From Ischnura elegans (Eukaryota; Arthropoda; Insecta; Odonata; Coenagrionidae): DNA of 64,000 nt. The notes beneath the pieces are model-generated. The model saw only the letters and a list, made by a program, of their open reading frames with translations, ran no database searches and was not told the DNA's origin. Positions 55,164 through 64,000 of this stretch are shown here, piece by piece; the first letter of the stretch is position 1; every line of letters begins with the position of its first letter. Location: contig NC_060246.1 in NCBI RefSeq assembly GCF_921293095.1, positions 15,022,001-15,086,000 of the forward strand. The letters run 5' to 3'. The translations under genes and the position numbers were made by a program.

Positions 55164-58100
55164 TTATGAAGAAGCAACAGATTTCCTTGGTACAGGCTTT
55201 CCACCCTCCCTGAATCCATTCCTGAAAGATAAAACAGCCAGTTTTAACACACATCACAGGAGTACATTTACATAAATTTAAATCTTACACATTGATACCC
55301 ATAAAAAATTGTGCCCATGCAGCCATCTCCTTTGATTTCAGCAGCACAGACTCCCTATAACCCTTATACTGCCACTAGGCTGATATATCGGCCCTGGCTA
55401 GTTGAGTAAAAACTGCCAAGGGTCGATTTATCAGCCCGACTTTTTTTTTCGTGATTGTGGCCTTTTCAATGGCTGTAATTTAAGTAAACCCCCATTATCT
55501 ACAGTTATAAGATATAAATATATCTTAAGTATTGGGAAAAAATCTACATGTATTAAATAAAATTAAGTAGCTGAAAAAATTAGAAATCTGAAATGTAGCG
55601 AATTCCGAAAAATAGCCTTGGCAGTCTTCCCACATCCCACTTGAAATGGGCTGGCAGTTAACGGGTTTAATAGCATGATGTTCAGTCAATTCAGAGTTTA
55701 ACAAAATTCTTGAAAACTCAAGAAAGCTCGGCTTATATCGCCTCAGATTTATCAAATGAAAATGCAACGATTACTTCTTGATTGCCGACAGAGTTTTACG
55801 ATCGTTCATCATACTACTGTGTATATTAAACTGTCCACATAGTCATATCATGGTGATAATATATCGATGTGAAAATACTTTTGTACTATTATTGCAACCG
55901 GTCTGCTATCGTAAGATTTCCATTGGCTATAATCTTATTAATTACCAGTAGAAGGGAAATGGATATTTTATACTTGTAAAATGTTATTTTCGGCTAAGCT
56001 AGTTGCACAACTTATGTATAGCCGTGGTGATTGACAATTTTTCCTTGGGAAAATATATTCAAGGCATATTTTCACTATGCCTTCTCATAATGATAGAATA
56101 AAGGCTTATTGTGTTTGTTTGCGATATTTTATGTTAACGTAACAATGATCATGACCGAATATTTCACCAAATAGTTAGCATTGACTCTTATGGGATTATG
56201 AATGTTTTGGTCAAAGTATGCATGGCTAGGTATTGCCGAACAATGTGTATTCTTAATGGCCATTACTCCAAGAAAATTTTATTTTTGGAGAGCCGAAAAA
56301 AATTTAGAAATTTATCTGAACTAGCCCATCATGTTTAAAAACAATTTCAACTACGTGACAATCTTCTGAATTATGGAAAGTGTGCTGTATAACTCCCCTG
56401 TATTAAAATTGTAAACAAAATTAACATGTTGCTAGTTCTGCCATTCTTTGGGCGAGGCGCAATGCTTTATTAAAAATCACTACGTGAAGGCTACTTCAAT
56501 CCACAATGCAGCATTAGTGTCTTGGCATATTAGTCATTCCACAATGTTTACAATGCAATCATTAGTTAAAAACCAACCAGATTTTGCCAACAGTCACAGA
56601 AGATTGTAATAGGAGTACATATAGGCCTCTGAAAAGCACTTTGATTATACAAAAGAAGTTGACTTTGGAGCTGGTTTTAATGTGAGCTTCAACAACACTT
56701 GCTTGCTGTGAAAAATTGAATTAATTCAATCTCTCAGTGCTTCGTCCCTAAGACTAGTTCGAATAGTTGAGACCACAGCTCTACAGACCAAGCCAGTGCA
56801 CATGAATTCCACATTTTCTGAGTCGAGGTGGACAGTTCCTTTCGACAATTGCGATACTTCGATCAATTTAAATTAATTTTCCACACCATGAAACCAAAGC
56901 AAACACAGGCCACCACATGTTTCATACAGGGCTCTTCCGTACCCTCACCCCACTTGGTCTTTCCCGACTGAATGACTTTTAAATGGCCAAATGATCTAAT
57001 TGCTTAGCGCTACCATAAAAAGGATGGGTAATTATGTTCTTTCCGGGCACGCGTCTTTTTGTGATTTTTTTTCATCCAATACAATCATAACAGTGTCCTG
57101 ATTACGAAAATGATATTTTTTTGTGGCGGAATAGCCGGCAAATTACCTAAAAAGCAAAAAAATCAGGGGGAAAAAATTCCATAAAAAGTAGTCATTTGGG
57201 TACTCAAAATGTTTGTAATATTATGGAAAACACAGTTATGCAAATATGTTTTAAATCGAATGTAAAATAAGCTCATTATGACGTATTACAAGCTGGAACT
57301 ACTTTCTGGTACTGCACCACGCGCAGCGATTCCTTGACATTTCGACCCGCCCACCTAATTTTGCAAATGCCACCATAAACCCGTCTGTCGGAGTCAGTCT
57401 ACACATAAATAAGAAAGAAGCCGCGCCTACGGCGTGGCTTCCGCCGTGCGCTACCCAACCCACCCCCTTGGTCCGTCGACCGCACACTGTGATTTAGCCA
57501 AGAATCGCTACGCGCGGTGCATTACTAGAAAGAAGTTCCAGTTTGTAATGCGTGATAATAAGCTATTTTACATTCGATTTAAAAAATATTTGCATGACTG
57601 TGTTTGCCATAATATTACAAACATTTTGAGTAGTACCCAAATGACCACTTTTAATGGAATTTTTTGGTCCCCGATTTTTTCCCTTTTTAGGTAATTTGCC
57701 GGTTTTTCCGCCACAAAAAATTATCATTTTCGTAATCAGGACACTGTTATGAATGTATTGGACGAAAAAAATCGCAAAAAGACGAGTGCCCGGAAAGTAC
57801 ATAAATACCAAAGGATGCACTCAGAGGAAGTTTATCATTCTAACTTTACAGAGGGAGGAAACATTTTGCTGCTACGAGTAATGATGTCATGGACATACCT
57901 GAAGCGCCTCCTCACAATCTTCAGGTAGCGCATCCTGCCAGTGCCAGTGGTCTTCCTCCTCTGTGCCTTGATGCTCCAGTTGTCTGCAGAGAGATACACA
58001 ACAGTGAGTACTAAGATAGCATTCCAGATTTTCACAATAAAACTTAAATCAAAATACCACTTTACATTGCAGTTAATTTATACTTTTGGGGATTGTCAGA

Positions 58101-59919
58101 TCAAAATACACTTCTTGAAAACACACATTCCGTGGCATGTATGTACCATGAATTGCCAGAGATAACTTTAGTTCGCAGAGTGCAAACACATGAGATACTA
58201 TCACGTTCAAAATATTCTGTACTCGAAAATGAGAATAAATGAGGGTTTTCACATTTCAATGTGAGTCAAAAGAGTATCCCCTCTTAACTAACACCTCACC
58301 CCCCCCCCCCCCCCTCCCCTGCACTAACACTACCCACCACCTCGTGATAACTAATTCCAATACCTTTACACACAAGTAGCGCCCCTAGTAACATATGTGT
58401 TGTAAATCAAGGAATACTTAAATTACTGCAGTGGAGACAACTTCATATTTATTTATTCCAACTATATATAAACATTAATTATAACTCACAACTCCTTGGC
58501 ATAACAATAAGATCAACAACCCATTCAAAACAATTACCAATTGCCATGTTACCTGAGATACATAGAAACAGACTACCGCATTATTTACTTCTGTATATAG
58601 GTATACGAAACATTGAAAGTTAAGTAAAACTATACAATGACTTCATCTTCTGGTTGATAATAAAGGGAAACTGTAATGAGACTGAAGTTTGGTGAAAATA
58701 TAACAAAATTGGCCGTTCGATAATACTGAAGCCACCAAAAAAAGTATTTCAAAATTAAAAATAAAGCGCAACATTTAAAACGAATTTCATTCACTGAGAA
58801 TGCCCCAGGCACCCATAGAGTATTTTCCACAGTTAGAAATTTGAAAATGGATCCAAGTCCTGAGGTTTTTCAATGACATGTGCACCATGAATTAATACTA
58901 ATACCATACATTCGTAATACAAGGTAGGTACATTCAATACAACAGTTATTGAACAGCAATATCAGTGTTAGTATTCATACTGGAATATTTAAATTTCATT
59001 ACGAACTTCTATATTCCAATACTATTTCCTTAACTGCTTGAGAGGCAGTTTACATTGCTGTGAGAAAGTATATAAACATGTGGTCCCATGAGATGTCAAT
59101 GAAATACAATTCCCCACTTACAGAGATGCTAACGGTAGCGAATTCAGCCCTAAGTAAATCCTTAATTTGCAACGTTATCGACCGCCAACTAACCAACACA
59201 AATAATGACACGTTATGAATCACCGATACCATTAAACAGAAATTATCATTAATTTCTAAAACACCCAATTTCAGTTGAAAAATGAATAAAAGATCATGGA
59301 AACCACAATAACCATTTACGAAATAGTGGAATGTATTTGTTTATTCCCTTATGTAATAGAACGCGCGATTTCCTTTGCGATGCAACTGCATACTGCAATT
59401 GCTTACTACGAATGCAACCAGCACATGACAATTTCAGATGGCTAAAAGCAGGACGACAGATTGTTCACTTCATTTGCGATGCATCGCTTTTAACGTAAAA
59501 AATGATGATTTCCAAAAATACTCACAGTGCCTTAGTTTCCTACTGGGATATCCACATTGCGCACACTTTGACTTCTGAATATGGTAAGACGACCTTCCAC
59601 ACCGCCGGCAAAGGGTGTGTGTCTTATTACGGCGTTTACCAAAACTTGATGTTCCTTTCGTCTGTAAAATAATGTGACAATGATTAGTAAACCAAGTACA
59701 GGAGAATGTTCTTACCAGCGAGAAACAATTCCCGGAACATACTTGGGAGGAGGATACACATGGGTCAAAATTCAAAATAATTAATAGGTTGGCATAAAGA
59801 TCTGGATTTATTTTAATGAAATTCTATGACCTAAATAATAGTGAAAGAATTAAACTGCTCAACATATAGATGAAAGCAATTCTGTAAAGATTCCAATTCA
59901 CATTTACGGTACTCACCAT
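55164..59919 (-). CDS. RpL37: 60S ribosomal protein L37 (eL37), four exons
   Basis: Minus-strand gene. The coding exons are 59917-59919 (only the ATG), 59526-59661, 57899-57983 and 55164-55221. All introns are GT-AG, in phases 0, 1 and 2. The protein is 93 residues: [18 protein letters not shown], then the zinc-ribbon [20 protein letters not shown] (four Cys in two CxxC pairs), [35 protein letters not shown] and an end in VASS. Length and motifs match eukaryotic eL37, a zinc-binding protein of the large subunit near the exit tunnel that binds 5.8S/28S rRNA. Exon 1 carrying only ATG is a known arrangement in ribosomal protein genes. No stop or shift is seen, so it is probably functional. Intron 3 holds a 783-bp foldback MITE, and a second version of the last exon lies 290 bp downstream. 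Confidence 0.97.
55222..57018. other. Most of eL37 intron 3, 3' side of the MITE
   Basis: AT-rich, no coding sequence and no snoRNA with clear C/D or H/ACA boxes recognised. A GGCTGATATATCGGCCCTGG stretch near 55378 is notable but unexplained. Confidence 0.4.
57027..57809. mobile_element. Foldback MITE, 783 bp, with 8-bp TSD, in eL37 intron 3
   Basis: AAAGGATG flanks both ends (57019-57026, 57810-57817). The arms of about 290 bp are inverted copies (57027 to about 57315 and about 57520-57809) around a GC-richer centre of about 200 bp. The termini read GGTAATTATGTTCTTTCCGG and the complement of GGTATTTATGTACTTTCCGG. No transposase is encoded. The 8-bp TSD fits hAT, P or Merlin. The class cannot be decided. 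Confidence 0.9.
57984..59525. other. eL37 intron 2
   Basis: AT-rich intron with a 16-nt C run (58299-58314). No other feature seen. Confidence 0.8.
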
Positions 59920-59939
59920 TTTCGATGAACTTGCCTTGT

Positions 59940-60010
59940 GGCCGAGAAGCGCTAAACCCGGCAGACGGCAGGACAATCGCACTTCCGCTGCGCCGCGCAA
60001 ACTTCCGGTA
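59940..60010 (-). promoter_or_regulatory. eL37 promoter with TOP-like start and ETS-like sites
   Basis: On the minus strand, GCGCTTCTCGGCC at 59952-59940 contains a pyrimidine tract (CTTCTC) 30 nt before the ATG. This is typical of 5'TOP starts of ribosomal protein mRNAs, which put translation under TOR control. Upstream are ACCGGAAGT (60009-60001) and AGCGGAAGT (59989-59981), ETS/GABP-type sites common in ribosomal protein promoters. No TATA box is seen. The exact start site is inferred. Confidence 0.65.
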
Positions 60011-60081
60011 GAAGATTGAACTCCGTAATGCGAACCGCAAATATTTCCGCGGGAAAAATGAAATGGAATGCTATCCACCAC

Positions 60082-61180
60082 ATTGATTATGCATTCCGAT
60101 TTCTCCCATTCACATTTCTAAGGCTGCTTCAGAGGTATTTAAATCGTTCGATGGGGAAAGAGGCGAATAGGAAGATTAACTGAAAATGGGAGAATCATAG
60201 CGGTACCGAAACATTTTGTGACGCTGTTGTATACATTTTAAACATGTCCTCTCTCTCTCATGCCGCGCACTCCGAACAAATCCATTTCTCCATTTAAAAT
60301 AAAATTCACCTCGTTTTGACAATTTTGCACTCTCGGATATTTATTGTCCGTATTCATGGCTGGTTATTCAAATCCTGCCCCTTAGCCATTTAACCTATAA
60401 TATAGATTAGATTCTTATCTGCCTGCACACTGTCACTGTGAGTGAAAAAGCTATCACTCCTCACTTCACAAAAATTCAAATTTTCGCTATAGCTGCTTCA
60501 CCAGCCATTGTATTTTAGTTTTGTATTGTACCTTCGCATCAATTTTCTGCCTTCTTTCTAGCTAGTGGCTCTGGCAAGTGTCACATGGGTGGGCCATGCA
60601 GGCGGGCCTAACCTCGAATTAACGTGGATAAATACGTCATAAAATCCACTTCGAGTGTATTTGTTTTATGTTTCGTAGTTAATATGGACAAAACATAATT
60701 TTACAGAAAATTAATGGAGTGGTTTTCTAAATTCCATATGTATACAATTTATTTTAATTTCATAGATAAAGTTTTGGCACTCAGACAGCGTTCAAATTAT
60801 CTGAAAGATGTTTTAAAAACATAACTTATTCTAAGGTATATACATATCATGGCCATAGTAAAAATGTCTTCTTATTTCAATAAGATTTTTTAACACTTTT
60901 GTGCCGAACGTCAGATATAGCTGCTTCAAGTGTTTTTTCATTATTATCTTAAGTATTTTCATTCGCAGAAGACCTAACATCGGATATAAGTCATTGATTT
61001 TTCAACACAAACGACTGGACGTCGGCTATAGCTGATGCAGGGAAGGGAAATGACCAGTGAGGTGGCAATTGTCGGATGCATTCAGGCTCGGCCTTACACC
61101 CAGCTTAGGGAGACTTTATAAGAGCCACTCCTCTGCAATTAAGCCCAATGTTGGGATTAAGCGATGATCCATTTCTGCAG
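60082..61180. other. Intergenic; weak repeated TATAGCTGCTTCA motif
   Basis: CTATAGCTGCTTCA (about 60488), GATATAGCTGCTTCA (about 60915) and CTATAGCTGATGCA (about 61026) recur, each in two of three cases after an ACGTC. This may be a decayed short repeat. No genes seen. Confidence 0.35.
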
Positions 61181-61208
61181 TGAGTGGGAGGGTTAACCCT
61201 CCCACTCA
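61181..61208. repeat. 28-bp perfect palindrome
   Basis: TGAGTGGGAGGGTT joined to its exact complement, centred on GGTTAACC. CTGCAGTGAG (61175) and CTCACTGCAG (about 61221) form a further, looser inverted pair around it. Confidence 0.9.
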
Positions 61209-61629
61209 TTTATTATCACCCTCACTGCAGGAATCCGTTTTGAAGTGCTTATATTGTCAATGGTTTCTGCAATGATACATTTTGTTGGATACCACAGTTT
61301 TCCCATCGTTTGATATGAATTATTCATTTAATTCTGCACGTAAGAAAAATATATAATTTGCATGTTACAAATAAGGAACTTCTGGGATTAGTCTGAGTAC
61401 CTTGTGTTCACTAACTTAGTTGCTATCAACGCTAGAATTCCATTTAAAGTTCCACACTGCTTAAAAAATTCTTACATAAATTCTTCTATTCGGGGGAAAC
61501 AAAGCAAGGAACAAGTCCAAATGCTCACACAAAACCAACTCAACTTTATTCCAACCAAGTCGTACCCTCCTATTCCACTACCCAACTATGACTGCCTCCC
61601 CAATGCGCTGTAAGCCCACGTCCGTTGAG

Positions 61630-61735
61630 TCGCCAGGAGAGCTTGTTTCCCAAGCATCTCTTCCGATGACAAGAGCAACGTGCTGATGGCTGTGCTTCGG
61701 GCAAAGCCCGTTTCGAGGCGGCTCTCCATCATCTT
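61630..61735. repeat. Sequence repeated inside the composite MITE
   Basis: GAGAGCTTGTTTCCCAAGCA, TCTCTTCCGATGACA and GTGCTGATGGCTGTG, then CCCGTTTCGAGGCGG, recur with a few changes at about 62352-62437. No domain is recognised in any frame. Confidence 0.8.
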
Positions 61736-62048
61736 GCAGCTATTAATAAACTTAATGAAAGCCACGCTCACAAATATTTGGATAAAAAAACTGGTAATGA
61801 AATAAGTTGACCGGAGACTCATACTAAGATAAGGTTAAGGGGTTCTAGTACAGAGGCTGGAGTAACAGCTAAGTGCGCCGTTGTGTCCCAAATCAAGAGA
61901 GATGAGAATACCAGGGTAACTTCACCCCAAAAAAAGAGATCCATACAGAGAGGTTTAAAAAATTCTTATGCTACATGTCCTCATCTTGGCACCAGCGGGA
62001 AAGGGTTAATGGGCTTCAGCAGTTATTCTCTTCACTTTTGCATCTGGC

Positions 62049-62589
62049 CAGGGGCGGATCCAGGATTTCTTTCTGGGGGGGGGGGGAGCACAAGCAAGGC
62101 CGTACACAGGATTTAGTTCAGGGGGGGGGAGCACAAGGTTACCTCGTAATACAAAATTAACGCAATGATAATGGGACCGTATTGAAAATTTTGCATATTT
62201 TTTTAAGGATCTGGGGGGCAAGTGCCCCTGTGTCCCCCCTCCCCTCTAGGATCAATAAATTGTAATGAAACCAAAAAACTAGTGAAGTATTCCACGTCAA
62301 CATTTAGCTCAGAGGTCTTCCACCTTACATTCCCACTCCCTCGTGTCACCAAGAGAGCTTGTTTCCCAAGCATCTCTTCCAATGACAGTAGCAAGGTGCT
62401 GATGGCCGTGTTTCGGACGAAGTCCGTTTCAAGGCGGTATCCAGGATTTTGTTCTGGGGGGGTGCAAGGATACCTCGTAATAAAAAAACGTATGCAATGA
62501 TAATGGGACCGTATTGAAAATCTTGCATTTTTTTTAAGGGCCTGGGGGGAGGGCACGTGCCCCTGTGCCCCCCCCTAGATCTGCCTATG
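62049..62589. mobile_element. Composite hAT-like MITE, 541 bp, with perfect 8-bp TSD
   Basis: CATCTGGC flanks both ends (62041-62048, 62590-62597). The termini are CAGGGGCGGATCCAGG and the complement of CATAGGCAGATCTAGG. Two units related to the 180-bp MITE at 39912 (both with ATAATGGGACCGTATT) lie at its ends, 62049 to about 62250 and about 62437-62589. They enclose about 185 bp that is also found at 61630-61735 and, inverted, at about 62880-62972. So two MITE units and the sequence between them appear to have moved as one. Confidence 0.85.
62253..62343. repeat. Inverted repeat arm 1
   Basis: CAATAAATTGTAATGAAACC, AAAAACTAGT, CATTTAGCTCAGAGGTCT and CCTTACATTCCCACT. Its complement lies at about 62880-62975. 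Confidence 0.8.
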
Positions 62590-62879
62590 CATCTGGCCGT
62601 TTCCTTGTAGTAGCGAGTGATAGTCAATGGACGTTTGCTGTTGGGCTGTATCTCCATTCCCGGATTCTAACTGCTGTGGATCCCATCAGTGAGTTATACG
62701 TGTACTTCATTCTGTGCAATGTACCCACTGATGGGTCCTGCCTATTTTCATCTTCTTCTCTGCCTAGAGGTGACGCCACAGTAGGTGGCCTCCCGCCAAT
62801 GGGAGGGTGGGCCTGGGGAGTGAAGGAGAGGAGGGGAAGGTGAGAGTAGGTGGAAGGGGAGGAGTAGATAAAGGACACG

Positions 62880-62975
62880 AGGCAGTGGGAATGTAAGGCA
62901 CACGAGAGACCTCTGAGCTAAATATTGACATGGAATATTCGACTAGTTTTTCGGTTTAAATACAATTTATTGATC
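62880..62975. repeat. Inverted repeat arm 2
   Basis: Complement of 62253-62343 (AGTGGGAATGTAAGG, AGACCTCTGAGCTAAAT, ACTAGTTTTTCGG, ACAATTTATTG), with about 540 bp between the arms. Confidence 0.8.
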
Positions 62976-64000
62976 CTCTTCCAAATTACTATGCATTCCA
63001 GAACCTGAAATACTTTATTTCCTGAAAGATTATTTCACCTGTCCTCGATAATTTCTCAAGCTTTGAAAAAAAGATATTCTATCAGAACTGAACTCCCTGC
63101 AACATCACATACATCGCGCTACACAAAGGAGAGTTGAATTGAGGCACACTGCACAAAGTGCGAATTGCACTTGAAGAGGGAGTCACATGTGGAGGGAAAA
63201 TCGTGACTCCTTAAACGTGACTCATGAGTCACTCCACACTTTCTGTAGAGTAGTACATTTGTACTCACTTGCTCGCAGTACCTGGCCCTGGTTGGGTTTC
63301 ACTCCAGTACATATGATTATTCATTTACATTAACGCTTTTATTTAATAAATTTCTTCTTTATGGCCTGGGGTACTATTCAACCACACTGTGCCTAAGTCC
63401 CTTATTATTGAATTTAGTCAAATGATAAAAGAGAGAATATCATGTTTTCATTTTCCACTAAAATATCTGCTGAAAATTTCCAAAAAAAAAAGGAATCAAT
63501 CATACAGTATTTATAAATTTATTTCAAATATGGTGGATTAAAACAATGATATTAACAATTTTCAAGAACAGAAGCATCATAGTTTATAAAAATATTCTCC
63601 AATAAATACTCTCAGCACAAAATCATCATTGGTGTGAATAAATATAGACATTCCTAATCAGTAATCTTCTCCAGAGCCAATGGCAATGGATACCACTCAA
63701 CGACAACATTGCACTCCAACCCAATATCCGCATTTTAGTTCAGCTCAATGGGAAAAATACCTAAAAAATTAATGCAGGGAATACATGCAGACTACAAAGC
63801 AGCAATACATACACATATAGGTACATACATATGTACAAACTTTTTAAAATATCCTTCACATATCCACGCCATATTATCACAGATCAAAATTTGTTTGAAA
63901 AGTGAACTTCAGGAAAACAATAAAATGAGGCAGGGCAACACAATTGCAAGCGAATTATGATGTAAGGAAGGCATGTCGTCATCTCCAACTGGTGAGTATT
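62976..64000. other. No recognised gene
   Basis: AT-rich. Contains the 16-bp palindrome GTGACTCATGAGTCAC at 63217-63232. Open frames are short and without domains. Confidence 0.4.

Noticed and set aside
55222-59525. snoRNA genes in the eL37 introns
   Set aside because: Ribosomal protein introns often host snoRNAs, but I found no convincing C/D or H/ACA box pairs with terminal stems.

Overview
The window is eukaryotic, AT-rich and almost entirely non-coding. It has spliced coding sequence with GT-AG introns, AATAAA polyadenylation, and many non-LTR retrotransposon, Penelope-like and DNA-transposon fossils. It has no operons, ribosome binding sites or bacterial-type genes. The one secure host gene and the mix of mobile elements suggest an arthropod, probably an insect with a repeat-rich genome. 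I cannot name the species.

Layout. Positions 1-3630 hold two blocks of a degenerate CATTCACAC minisatellite. Positions 3.6-9 kb are AT-rich with two local duplications (7.1-7.6 kb and 7.9-9.0 kb). Positions 9.6-19.4 kb are a nest of mobile elements. Fragments of non-LTR elements flank a decayed Penelope-like element (PLE, about 11.63-18.84 kb). The PLE is split, between its reverse transcriptase and its GIY-YIG endonuclease, by a 4.35-kb DNA element bounded by TTAA. That element in turn holds a hAT-type MITE, a tRNA-like SINE and the remains of its own gene. Positions 20-36 kb carry MITE families, a GC-rich 11-bp minisatellite with an orientation switch, a four-copy TIR family of about 660 bp, a tandem duplication interrupted by a truncated hAT element, and a LINE 3' end. 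Positions 36-54 kb hold a 2.87-kb DNA element with arms of about 500 bp, an 8-bp target duplication and a broken transposon-type gene. They also hold more hAT-like MITEs, a THAP-domain fragment, a second GIY-YIG fragment and a second LINE type. Positions 54-60 kb contain the ribosomal protein eL37 (RpL37) gene on the minus strand. It has four exons, a TOP-like start, ETS-like promoter sites, a foldback MITE in intron 3, and a duplicated, diverged copy of its last exon downstream. Positions 60-64 kb contain a 28-bp perfect palindrome and a composite MITE.

How it works together. Only eL37 looks functional. The rest is a layered record of insertions. Target-site duplications (TTAA, eight different 8-mers, and TA) allow several insertions to be placed exactly and ordered in time.
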